Of a DNA stretch of 64,000 nucleotides, positions 32,997-42,087 are shown piece after piece (the first letter of the stretch is position 1; every line of letters begins with the position of its first letter). The notes under the pieces are model-generated. The model was given only the letters and a program-made list of their open reading frames with translations, did no database searches and was not told the DNA's origin. The position numbers and the translations under genes were made by a program. Source of the stretch: Spirochaetales bacterium (lineage in GTDB: Bacteria > Spirochaetota > Spirochaetia > Sphaerochaetales > Sphaerochaetaceae); NCBI GenBank assembly GCA_012838895.1, contig DUOJ01000132.1, forward strand, positions 1-64,000, given 5' to 3'.

Positions 32997-34052
32997 ATGG
33001 CACGTAAAAATCTGTTGAAAGGATTTAAAAGACCGAAAGGGGTTACCTTTGAACACACCCTAGTTGAACCCAGTTCCGGTAGGTTTGTAGCTTATCCGTT
33101 TGAACGTGGTTTTGGGACAACTATCGGAAATACTTTGCGCAGAATTCTCCTCTCATCCATCCAAGGCTACGCTGTAACTGCTATCAGGATAACAACGATT
33201 AATGAAGAGGGGATTCCCCATCTACTTTCGAGTGAATATGAATCACTTCCGGGAGTTGTAGAGGATGTCCCTGACATTGTTGCTAATATTAAGAAGCTAA
33301 AGATTAAGATGCCCGAAGATGTCGAGTCGACCCTCATCTCTGTTGAGTGTAAGGGACCAGGCACCTTCATAGCCGCCGGTTTAGAGAAGAATAACGTTGA
33401 GATTATCAACAAAGAGTTAGTCCTCTTCACCATGATGGAGGAGGCCAACATTGAGCTAGAGGTACAAATTGACCTAGCTCGTGGTTACGTCCCTGCCGAG
33501 GTGAACGAGAAGTATATCGAAGAGATTGGAACTATCCCTCTCGACGCCAGCTTCTCCCCCGTTAAGAGGGTTAAGTTTGAGATTGAACCAACGCGTGTTG
33601 GTCAACGTAGCGATTACGATAAACTTATTCTCGATGTCTACACTGATGGCACTATCTCTCCAGAGAACGCATTGGCTGAGGCGGCTAAAATTGCCAAAGA
33701 CCACTTCTCAATTTTCATCAACTTCGACGAAAGTCTCATCGACAGTGGCGATGAAGTTGACGAAGAAGAGGAGCAGCTCAAGAAGGTTCTCAACACCTCA
33801 GTTGAAGAGCTCGAGCTTACTGTCCGTTCAAGTAACTGCCTCAAGAATGCCAATATTAAGACGATTGGTGATCTGATTCGCAAGAGCGAAGAGGAGATAG
33901 CCAAAACAAGAAACTTTGGAAAGAAGTCGCTCCAAGAGATTAAAGATAAGCTCAACGAGTGGAATCTGACTCTCGGGATGACCGATTACAATGTTTTGAA
34001 AAACTCGATAAGAATGTCAGGTAATAACAAGGAAGAAGAGAATGAGACATAG
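32997..34052 (+). CDS. rpoA: RNA polymerase subunit alpha
   Basis: [39 protein letters not shown]-terminal helix-hairpin-helix. Confidence 0.98.
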   Translation: MARKNLLKGFKRPKGVTFEHTLVEPSSGRFVAYPFERGFGTTIGNTLRRILLSSIQGYAVTAIRITTINEEGIPHLLSSEYESLPGVVEDVPDIVANIKKLKIKMPEDVESTLISVECKGPGTFIAAGLEKNNVEIINKELVLFTMMEEANIELEVQIDLARGYVPAEVNEKYIEEIGTIPLDASFSPVKRVKFEIEPTRVGQRSDYDKLILDVYTDGTISPENALAEAAKIAKDHFSIFINFDESLIDSGDEVDEEEEQLKKVLNTSVEELELTVRSSNCLKNANIKTIGDLIRKSEEEIAKTRNFGKKSLQEIKDKLNEWNLTLGMTDYNVLKNSIRMSGNNKEEENET

Positions 34053-34488
34053 GCATGGTTTTAATGCATTGAGCCGACGTTCCGGCCAAAGGAAAGCGCT
34101 TAAACGCGGATTGGTAACTTCGCTTTTTAGATATGAGAGGATTGAAACAACTAAGGCTAAAGCTAAAGAAGTTCAACGCATGGCTGAAAAGATGATTACT
34201 CGAGCAAAAGTTGATTCGGTCCACAACCGGAGGATGATTGCTCGTGACATCAACGACAAAGCTGTCCTAGCCAAGTTGTTCACCGACATAGCCCCCCTCT
34301 ACGCCGATCGTAATGGCGGTTATACCCGCATCATTAAGACGGGGCGTCGCCAAGGGGATGCTGCTGAGATGGCAATCCTTGAGCTGGTTGTAAAGACCGA
34401 AAAGCCCAAGAAAAAAGCTTCAGCAAAGAAAGAGATTAAAAAGGTTGAGACTAAGAAAGTAGAGAAAGAGGAGAAGAGTGAGGAATAA
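34042..34488 (+). CDS. rplQ: 50S ribosomal protein L17 with Lys/Glu-rich C-terminal extension
   Basis: [45 protein letters not shown]; 11-nt overlap with rpoA. Confidence 0.97.
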   Translation: MRHRHGFNALSRRSGQRKALKRGLVTSLFRYERIETTKAKAKEVQRMAEKMITRAKVDSVHNRRMIARDINDKAVLAKLFTDIAPLYADRNGGYTRIIKTGRRQGDAAEMAILELVVKTEKPKKKASAKKEIKKVETKKVEKEEKSEE

Positions 34489-34515
34489 CTCACCCCTCAA
34501 TAGACCCTATTAGAG

Positions 34516-34550
34516 AGGCCGTCACCTGAGAGTGACGGTCTTATCTTTTG
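34516..34550 (+). terminator. intrinsic terminator of ribosomal super-cluster
   Basis: AGGCCGTCAC-CTGAGA-GTGACGGTCT 10-bp stem (one G-U) then TATCTTTTG. Confidence 0.8.
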
Positions 34551-34605
34551 TTCATCATAATGAAATATTATAATAGTGTGATTTACTCAAATAATCCTTA
34601 TCGGC

Positions 34606-34634
34606 TTGACAAGCGTTAAGTCCCTGCTTATTAT
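34606..34634 (+). promoter_or_regulatory. sigma70-type promoter for rny
   Basis: TTGACA-17-TATTAT (34606-34611, 34629-34634), 26 nt upstream of ATG 34661. Confidence 0.75.
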
Positions 34635-34660
34635 TGGTTCAATACAATGGGGGAAGTGTT

Positions 34661-36190
34661 ATGAGTCTATTTTTATTTATCCCTCTTTGTCTAGTTAGTA
34701 TAATTCTAGGTTGGCTATTTCGTTGGATTTATGCAAAGTTCAAGCTTACATCAATCGAACAGAAAGCTGTTCGGTTGAGTCAGGAAGCGATAAAGGAAGC
34801 AGAGACTAAAAGTAAAGAACTTATAATCGAAACTAAAGACCGATTATTAAGGGAACAGCAAGAACAAGAACGTGAGGCAAGAGAACGCCGAGGAGAACTT
34901 CAGAGAACAGAACAGAGACTGTTAAAGAAGGAAGAGAATTTAGAACGAAAACAAGCAGAATTGGATCTCCAGAAGGGAGAACTAGAAGACAAAGAGAAAG
35001 AAGCCGATGAACGTGAAGCTCAAATTGCCACGCAAGAGGCGTATTGGGCTAGCGAGTTGGAACGTGTTGCTAAAATGAGCTCACAAGAGGCTAAGCAACA
35101 AATCATAGAGGCTTTACAAAATGAAGCCAAACGCGACGCTCAGGTAATCATCAATAAGATCGAGCAAGAGGCACAACTACGTGCCGACAAGATTGCTCGT
35201 GATATCATCATCACCTCAATTCAGCGCCTCGCAACGGAGGTCTCCTCCGATGTGACCGTTACAACAGTGAGTCTCCCCGGTGATGAGATGAAGGGGAGGA
35301 TTATTGGGCGTGAAGGGCGTAACATCAGGACACTAGAGACCCTTACCGGGGTCGATGTGATTATCGATGATACCCCCGAAGCGGTCGTTATCTCGTGTTT
35401 TGACCCGGTACGCAAAGAGATTGCCCGTGTCGCATTAGAGCGACTGGTCCAGGATGGACGTATCCACCCGGCCCGTATCGAAGAGGTTGTAATCAAAGCT
35501 ACCAAAGAGATGGAGCAAGTGATTATGGAGGAGGGGGAGAAGGTAATCTTCGACCTTGGAATCCACAACATCAGCCAAGAGATGATTAGGGCCCTTGGAA
35601 GACTCCACTTTAGAACCAGCTATGGACAAAATGTGTTGGCGCACTCCAAAGAGGTGGCCACCCTCGCCGGTATGATTGCTGGTGAAGTGGGCGCTGATCG
35701 CGATATTGCCCGTCGTGGAGGTCTTCTGCACGACATTGGTAAAGGGATTGAATCGGATGGGGATGCCAACCACGCAGAGTTGGGGGCAGATCTGGCTAAG
35801 CGCTTAGGGGAAGACCCCCGCGTTATAAACGCCATCCTCTCTCACCACAACGACATTGAACCTTCGTGTGTCGAGTCGGTGATAGTCCAAATCGCCGATG
35901 CGATCTCTGCTGCACGCCCCGGAGCACGTCGTGAGACCCTCGATAACTACATTAAGCGTTTAGAGAGCTTAGAGGGGATTGCGGAGAGCTTTGAAGGAGT
36001 TGAGAAGGCCTATGCCATCCAAGCCGGACGTGAGTTGAGAATCTTGGTCAACAATGATAGTGTCAGTGATGAAGGGGCCAAAGAGATTGCCAAAGACATT
36101 GCAGGCCGAATTGAGGCTGAATTACGCTACCCAGGCCGAATTAAGGTTACCATAATTCGGGAGATGAGGGTGGTAGAGTACGCCCGTTAA
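34661..36190 (+). CDS. rny: ribonuclease Y
   Basis: N-terminal TM, coiled coil, KH (GRIIGREGRNIRTLETLTGVDVIIDDTPE), HD domain (GLLHDIGKGIE); listed start 34634 lies in the -10 box. Confidence 0.97.
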   Translation: MSLFLFIPLCLVSIILGWLFRWIYAKFKLTSIEQKAVRLSQEAIKEAETKSKELIIETKDRLLREQQEQEREARERRGELQRTEQRLLKKEENLERKQAELDLQKGELEDKEKEADEREAQIATQEAYWASELERVAKMSSQEAKQQIIEALQNEAKRDAQVIINKIEQEAQLRADKIARDIIITSIQRLATEVSSDVTVTTVSLPGDEMKGRIIGREGRNIRTLETLTGVDVIIDDTPEAVVISCFDPVRKEIARVALERLVQDGRIHPARIEEVVIKATKEMEQVIMEEGEKVIFDLGIHNISQEMIRALGRLHFRTSYGQNVLAHSKEVATLAGMIAGEVGADRDIARRGGLLHDIGKGIESDGDANHAELGADLAKRLGEDPRVINAILSHHNDIEPSCVESVIVQIADAISAARPGARRETLDNYIKRLESLEGIAESFEGVEKAYAIQAGRELRILVNNDSVSDEGAKEIAKDIAGRIEAELRYPGRIKVTIIREMRVVEYAR

Positions 36191-36202
36191 GATAAGGATA
36201 GT

Positions 36203-37000
36203 ATGTCAAAGAGACGCATATTTACGGCTCTGATGCTCGGGGATGTTATTGGACACCCCGGGTGCAGAGCCCTTTTTAGTGGATTAAACCAACTCATTAG
36301 AGAGTGTCGAGCCGACTTTGTGGTGGTCAACGGAGAGAATGCTGCCGGAGGGTTGGGGATTACCAAAGAGATCGCCCGCCACTTCTTTGCCCAAGGGGTT
36401 GATGTCGTCACCAGTGGCAACCACATCTGGCAACAAGAGGGCGTTGAAGAGCTCTTTGAGGAGCACAAACAGATGCTCCGCCCCGCCAACTACCCCCCTA
36501 ACGTCCCCGGTAGGGGCTGGGTCGTTGTTGAGAAGGGGGGGTACAAAGTGGCGGTAGTTAACCTCCAAGGACGCTACCAAATGCCCCCCATCGATTGCCC
36601 TTTCAGAGGTGGTAAAGCAATCGTTGACCAGTTGAGAAAGGAGACCCCCATCATCTTGGTTGACTTCCACGCGGAACTCCCCCAAGAGAAGGAGGCGTTA
36701 GCCTTCCACCTCGATGGAAAGGTCTCGGTTGTGGTGGGGACCCACACCCATGTGCAAACAGCTGATGAACAGATTCTCCCCCATGGAACTGCCTATATTA
36801 CCGACCTAGGGATGTGTGGCTCAATCGGAGGGGTGATTGGATCGCTGCCATCAATCTCGATTGAGCGACAACTGACCCAACTTCCCCTAAAGAATGAGGT
36901 CTTTGATGGACCCACCTATCTCCAAGGGGTCCTCTGTAAAATTGAAAGCGATAGTGGCAAAGCCCTCTCAATTGAGTCGATTAGTCGACAGTTTGGCTAA
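36203..37000 (+). CDS. YmdB-family metallophosphoesterase (TIGR00282-like)
   Basis: MLGDVIGHPGCRAL..DFVVVNGENAAGGLGIT..VVTSGNHIW..VVVGTHTHVQTADEQILPHGTAYITDLGMCG; downstream of rny. Confidence 0.93.
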   Translation: MSKRRIFTALMLGDVIGHPGCRALFSGLNQLIRECRADFVVVNGENAAGGLGITKEIARHFFAQGVDVVTSGNHIWQQEGVEELFEEHKQMLRPANYPPNVPGRGWVVVEKGGYKVAVVNLQGRYQMPPIDCPFRGGKAIVDQLRKETPIILVDFHAELPQEKEALAFHLDGKVSVVVGTHTHVQTADEQILPHGTAYITDLGMCGSIGGVIGSLPSISIERQLTQLPLKNEVFDGPTYLQGVLCKIESDSGKALSIESISRQFG

Positions 37001-37010
37001 AAGGGAGCCT

Positions 37011-37778
37011 ATGGCAAAGGTGACACTGCTACAATTGTTAAAGGGTAAATACCCCAACTACTCGAAGGTAGAGGTTGAAGCCCTTGTGGCGTGTCGCCAA
37101 CTGAAGATAGATGGAGAGACTGTCACCACCCTAGACACCCTCTACAACGCAGAGAGTGAAGTTGAGATTGTCACTAAGCGCTACGTCTCACGGGGTGGTT
37201 ATAAACTGGAGAAGGCGCTTCAAAGTTGGTCCCTCAGCGTTGAGGGGAGAGTTGTTGTCGATGCCGGCTCCTCTAGTGGGGGCTTCACCGACTGCCTCTT
37301 ACAGCATGGAGCCTCACTGGTCCATGCCGTCGATGTGGGGTACAACCTCCTCGACTACTCCCTAAGAATAGATAAAAGGGTCGTTGTCCATGAGAGGCAA
37401 AATATTATGGGGGTAGAGCACTTAGAGCCCCAACCAGACGGGGCAGTAGCTGACCTCTCATTTCGCTCAATTACTACCTCAGCCAAACACATCTTAAACT
37501 TAACTAAAGAGGGGTGGCTAATAGCCCTAATTAAACCTCAGTTTGAAGTTCCCAAAGGGGAAGAGACCTTTACCGGGGTGGTCGAGGACCAAAAGCTCCT
37601 CTTTGAGACCCTCGTGGGTGTTTATAGCGCTTTAAGGGAGGTGGGGATTGCCCTCAATGAGTTTACAGAGTCACCCATTGCAGGGCGTAAAGGAAACCGG
37701 GAGTTTTTGGCCCTCTTAACTCTAGGCTCTGGGCTCGATAAGAGAGAGTTTCTAGAGCTACTCAACCAGTTAATCTAA
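37011..37778 (+). CDS. tlyA: TlyA family rRNA methyltransferase/putative hemolysin
   Basis: S4-like N-term; YVSRGGYKLEKALQSW..VVDAGSSSGGFTDCLLQHGA; start moved to ATG 37011. Confidence 0.9.
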   Translation: MAKVTLLQLLKGKYPNYSKVEVEALVACRQLKIDGETVTTLDTLYNAESEVEIVTKRYVSRGGYKLEKALQSWSLSVEGRVVVDAGSSSGGFTDCLLQHGASLVHAVDVGYNLLDYSLRIDKRVVVHERQNIMGVEHLEPQPDGAVADLSFRSITTSAKHILNLTKEGWLIALIKPQFEVPKGEETFTGVVEDQKLLFETLVGVYSALREVGIALNEFTESPIAGRKGNREFLALLTLGSGLDKREFLELLNQLI

Positions 37779-38300
37779 AAGCTTTGATTCAACTAAAATA
37801 TTTACCCTCTCGATTTGTAAAGGGGCGAGGCTCCGCTCTATCTGCTCCCGTCTAAGGGTGTACCCCTCCTCCCAGGCAGTGGGGATGAGAAACTCCTTCG
37901 AGAGGTCGACAAAGGCAATCTTACCCCTAACGGTGAGCCCTAAGAGGGTAGTTTTAGGGGGGATGTAGGTGACAGCCCCATCCTTAAGGGCCACGTAGGG
38001 GGGCCCCTCTAAGAGGCGTTCAATGGTTTCGTGGTAGGGGAGACGTCCCTCAATGGGGAGGGAGTAGAGGCGGTAGGTACTCGAGGGGAGGGGAAAGGCA
38101 ACTTCAGCCATTGCCTGGCTTCCTTTAGACCCCTCTTGCTGCTGACTAAGGTAATTCTTCACCATGGGAATAACATCGGCCTCATCGAAGGCCCTCCTAA
38201 TCCTAGGGAGGGCAATTAAGGTGGCTAGCACCAAAATGATGATGAGGGCAAAAGTAAGGTAGAGGGGCCACCAGCGTCGCATAGCTTTAGCATACACCAC
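37770..38300 (-). CDS. GerMN domain membrane protein
   Basis: N-terminal TM; ERLLEGPPYVALKDGAVTYIPPKTTLLGLTVRGKIAFVDLSKEFL typical of GerMN; start may be 38282. Confidence 0.72.
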   Translation of the reverse strand: MVYAKAMRRWWPLYLTFALIIILVLATLIALPRIRRAFDEADVIPMVKNYLSQQQEGSKGSQAMAEVAFPLPSSTYRLYSLPIEGRLPYHETIERLLEGPPYVALKDGAVTYIPPKTTLLGLTVRGKIAFVDLSKEFLIPTAWEEGYTLRREQIERSLAPLQIERVNILVESKLLD

Positions 38301-38310
38301 ATCGCATCTA

Positions 38311-38340
38311 TTTACATCATGAATGAAACCGCTGTATGAT
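38311..38340 (+). promoter_or_regulatory. candidate ptsI promoter
   Basis: TTTACA-18-TATGAT; predicted start site at about 38347 lies next to ATG 38350. Confidence 0.55.
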
Positions 38341-38349
38341 ACGCCATGT

Positions 38350-40086
38350 ATGAGAGTTATGCAGGGTATCGCTGCCTCCCCTGGGGTAGGTTTAGGTAAA
38401 GCTTTCCTCTATGTTCACGAGCGTCTCGTCACTCCTCACGTTAAGATTGAGGAGCGGGAGGTGCCCCATGAGGTTGAGCGTTTCAAAAGAGCTCTTGCCT
38501 CTGTTGCCACTGAGATTGCCCAGATGGCTGAAGCGACCCCCGTCGATAACTCTGAAAAGATTGTTGAGACCCACCTCTTAATGTTGCATGACCCCGAGTT
38601 TACCAAAGCAGTAGAAAACTTTATTACGACAGATCGTCTATGTGCTGAGTGGGCGGTTGAGCGGGTCTTAAACTCAGTTATTGAGGCTGTTGAACAGGGA
38701 GGTGACCCCCTCCTAAGGGAGAGGAGTGTCGACTTCAACGATATAAAGGTGCATCTGATTAAAGAGCTGATGGGGCAAAGCCACAGCGACCTCTCGATGA
38801 TAAACGAAGAGGTTGTCTTAGTTGGTGATACCCTCCTTCCCTCTCAAATTCTCTCTCTAAACCATAAATTTATTAAGGCTATAGCCCTCAATGGGGGTGG
38901 TAAAACGAGCCACGTCGCTATTTTAGCCCAAGCATTGCAGATTCCGACTGTCGTTGCTCTAGGAAACATCACTGAGAAGGTGAGGAGTAACGATCAAGTT
39001 ATTGTTGATGGCAATTTGGGAGAGGTGGCGGTGAGACCCAGTGTCATCTCCTTAAATAAGATGATGGAGCGCCACGAGCGGTGGATGGAGCATGAGAGGC
39101 AGCTCAGAGAGATTGTCGATCTAGAATCAATAACTCCTGACGGCTTTAAGGTGGCCCTCAAGGCCAATATTGAGCGGGTAGAGGAGGTGCCTCTAGTGCT
39201 CCAAAGTGGAGCTGAAGGGGTGGGACTCTTCCGCTCTGAATTCCTCTTCCTTAAACCAGGAGGGGCTGATGAAGAGGAGCAGTTTGTCGCCTATAAAGAG
39301 GTACTTGAGAAGTTAGGAGCAGAAAGACCGGTCACCATTAGGACCATCGATGTTGGTGGTGATAAAATAATCCCCGGAATGGCGGGTCTTGGAGAGGAGA
39401 ACCCCATCTTAGGGTGGCGAGCAATCCGTTTCACCCTTGCTAGGAAAGATATCTTTAGGACCCAGTTGCGGGCTATGCTACGCGCTTCAAACTACGGAAA
39501 GTTGAAAATTATGTTTCCGATGATTAGTGGAGTAGAAGAGCTCGAGAGTAGCTTAACAATCTTGGAGCAGGTTAAAGAGGAGCTGAGGAGCAACAACCTC
39601 CCCTTCGATGAAGAGGTTGAGGTGGGGATTATGATAGAGGTCCCCTCAGCTGCTTTAACAGCCGATATCTTAGCCCCTAAAAGCGACTTCTTCTCGATTG
39701 GAACCAACGACCTAATTCAATACACAATTGCTGTTGACCGGGGTAATGAGAAGATTGCCTACCTCTACCAACCCTTCCACCCCGGGGTATTAAGACTAAT
39801 TCAGATGGTAGTTGAGAAGGGGGGTAATGGGGGAGTGCCGGTGGCCATGTGTGGTGAGATGGCCTCAGACCCATTAGCTGTCCTAATTTTACTAGGGATG
39901 GGGATTGGTGAGTTGAGCATGTCGCCCCACAATATTTTAAAAATAAAACATATTATTCGAAGTGTTGCTCAGCGTGAGGCCAAAGAGTTGCTTGAGAAAG
40001 TGATGGCGATGGACTCATACCTCAATATTAATCGCTATTTAAGGGAGTGGATGTATGATAGATTCGGAGACTTCTTCACTGCGTGA
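38350..40086 (+). CDS. ptsI: phosphoenolpyruvate-protein phosphotransferase (PTS enzyme I)
   Basis: GIAASPGVGLGKAF; GGKTSHVAILAQALQIPTVV; FFSIGTNDLIQYTIAVDRGNEKIAYLYQPFHPGVLRLI. Confidence 0.95.
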   Translation: MRVMQGIAASPGVGLGKAFLYVHERLVTPHVKIEEREVPHEVERFKRALASVATEIAQMAEATPVDNSEKIVETHLLMLHDPEFTKAVENFITTDRLCAEWAVERVLNSVIEAVEQGGDPLLRERSVDFNDIKVHLIKELMGQSHSDLSMINEEVVLVGDTLLPSQILSLNHKFIKAIALNGGGKTSHVAILAQALQIPTVVALGNITEKVRSNDQVIVDGNLGEVAVRPSVISLNKMMERHERWMEHERQLREIVDLESITPDGFKVALKANIERVEEVPLVLQSGAEGVGLFRSEFLFLKPGGADEEEQFVAYKEVLEKLGAERPVTIRTIDVGGDKIIPGMAGLGEENPILGWRAIRFTLARKDIFRTQLRAMLRASNYGKLKIMFPMISGVEELESSLTILEQVKEELRSNNLPFDEEVEVGIMIEVPSAALTADILAPKSDFFSIGTNDLIQYTIAVDRGNEKIAYLYQPFHPGVLRLIQMVVEKGGNGGVPVAMCGEMASDPLAVLILLGMGIGELSMSPHNILKIKHIIRSVAQREAKELLEKVMAMDSYLNINRYLREWMYDRFGDFFTA

Positions 40087-41416
40087 CTTGGGACTCCCTG
40101 TAGTTGCAATTGTTGGCAGACCAAATGTTGGAAAATCGACCCTCTTTAACCGCCTCATTAGGAAGCGTCGCTCAATAACTGACCCCACCCCTGGGGTTAC
40201 CCGTGACCTTCTTCCCGAGCGGTGGCTCTTGGAGAACAATCCTCTCCTCTTAATCGACAGCGGAGGGATTAAATTGGAGCAGGAGGGGCTCGACTCCCTT
40301 GTCTCCGAGAAGAGCCTCTCTCTCCTTGAGGTGGCCGATGTTATTATCCTCTTGATGGATTGTACCGAGGTGACAGGTGAAGACGAGGTATTAGTTGAGC
40401 GCATTAGACGGTATAGTGATAAGGTGATCTTAGCTGTTAATAAAGTCGATGACCACCACCGTGACCACCTAGTATGGAACTACTACAGCTACGGCTTTCC
40501 CCGCGTGATTGGCCTCTCATCAGCCCACGGCTTAGGGATTGACCTCTTAGAGGAGCACATCTTAGAGATGCTCAACCTAGAGCCCCTCGATGAGGTCCCC
40601 AGTGAAATAGAGAGGGTTAAGATTGCTATCTTAGGTAAACCCAATACCGGAAAATCGACTTTAACTAACTACTTGACAGGGGAGAACACCTCCCTCGTTA
40701 GTGACATCCCCGGGACAACCCGCGATGTGACAGTGGGGGACTTTAGCTACAAAGGGGTTGAATACTCAGTTTTAGACACAGCGGGTATTAGACGCAAGAG
40801 CAAGGTTGATGAAGATGTTGAGTACTACTCGGTTAACCGCGCTATAAAGAGTATCGATGAGGCCGATATAATCCTCCTTGTGATCGATATTACCACCGGT
40901 CTGGTGGACCAAGATAAGAAGATTGCCCAACTCATTGTGCGCCAAGGCAAGGGGGTAATCTTGGTATTGAACAAGAGCGACCTCCTTTCTGGGATGGCCA
41001 ACGAGCTTGAGGCAATAAAGGACCGCTCCCGTTTCCTCTTCCCCATCCTCTCGTTTGCCCCAATGATTCCCATCAGCGCCCTCGAAGGGGAGGGGGTCTC
41101 CAAGGTCCTCGATAAGGTGGGAGAGCTCCATGCGATGCTCAATCGACGTATCGACACCTCAACTTTAAATAATCATCTTCAAAGGTGGATCGAAGCCTAC
41201 CAGATTCCAAGGGGGAGTAATAGCCACTTTAAGATCTACTATGGGACCCAAATTAGTACCAAACCGGTCAGGTTCCTTTTATTTGTCAACCGAAGGCGCG
41301 ATTTCCCCCAAGGCTATTTACAGTATATAAAGAATTGCATTCGACGCGATTTAGGATTTGCTGAAATACCGATTGAGATTGACCTAAAAGAGCGCCGCCG
41401 AGAAGGGGGAAAATAG
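40055..41416 (+). CDS. der: ribosome biogenesis GTPase Der
   Basis: Two G domains: GRPNVGKSTLFNRL and GKPNTGKSTLTNYL; overlaps ptsI end by 32 nt. Confidence 0.96.
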   Translation: MIDSETSSLRDLGLPVVAIVGRPNVGKSTLFNRLIRKRRSITDPTPGVTRDLLPERWLLENNPLLLIDSGGIKLEQEGLDSLVSEKSLSLLEVADVIILLMDCTEVTGEDEVLVERIRRYSDKVILAVNKVDDHHRDHLVWNYYSYGFPRVIGLSSAHGLGIDLLEEHILEMLNLEPLDEVPSEIERVKIAILGKPNTGKSTLTNYLTGENTSLVSDIPGTTRDVTVGDFSYKGVEYSVLDTAGIRRKSKVDEDVEYYSVNRAIKSIDEADIILLVIDITTGLVDQDKKIAQLIVRQGKGVILVLNKSDLLSGMANELEAIKDRSRFLFPILSFAPMIPISALEGEGVSKVLDKVGELHAMLNRRIDTSTLNNHLQRWIEAYQIPRGSNSHFKIYYGTQISTKPVRFLLFVNRRRDFPQGYLQYIKNCIRRDLGFAEIPIEIDLKERRREGGK

Positions 41417-41421
41417 CTTTA

Positions 41422-42087
41422 ATGAAGTTAGAAGCAGTCTGTTTCGATATCGATGGAACCCTCTACCCCAAATGGCAAACCACGCTCCACCTCACCTCCT
41501 CTCTTTTTCCCTCACCCCTTTTAGCCCTTAAATACCATAAGTTTAGGAGAAGTGTGCGTCGCTACCCCCTAGATGCCCACAATCGAGAGGAGTTTCAGGA
41601 AAAGCAAGCAGCCTTACTAGGCGCTCCTCCAGAGAAGATAGAGAAGCAGTTCTATGCTAAATGGCGTACCACCTTTACCAAGATTAGGGTTTACCCCCAG
41701 GTGCGGGAGACCTTTGAGTGGTTGAAGAGCTTAGGGCTTAAGGTAGCCGTTCTTTCAGACTTCCCAATTGAAGCAAAACTAGCTACCCTCGCCCTAGATG
41801 ACCTGGTCGACTTTGCCCTCTGCTCTGAAGAGAGTGGTTATCTTAAACCCCACCCCAAACCCTTCTTAGATTTGAGCAGAGCCTTAGAGGTGGACCCCTC
41901 TGCCCTCCTCTATGTGGGGGACAGCTACTCCAAAGATATTGTGGGGGCCAAAGCAGTGGGGATGTCTACCGCCCTTTTAACCCCTAAAAGGTTGGGGAAA
42001 AAGGGGGGTGCGACCTTCACTTTTAGCGACTATAATGAGTTTAAAAGAGAGTTTGTAAACCATTTCTTAAAGGGGGAGGAGCTCTAA
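41422..42087 (+). CDS. HAD family hydrolase
   Basis: VCFDIDGTLYPKW; VAVLSDFP; KPHPKPFL; LYVGDSYSKDIVGAKAVGM. Confidence 0.93.
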   Translation: MKLEAVCFDIDGTLYPKWQTTLHLTSSLFPSPLLALKYHKFRRSVRRYPLDAHNREEFQEKQAALLGAPPEKIEKQFYAKWRTTFTKIRVYPQVRETFEWLKSLGLKVAVLSDFPIEAKLATLALDDLVDFALCSEESGYLKPHPKPFLDLSRALEVDPSALLYVGDSYSKDIVGAKAVGMSTALLTPKRLGKKGGATFTFSDYNEFKREFVNHFLKGEEL

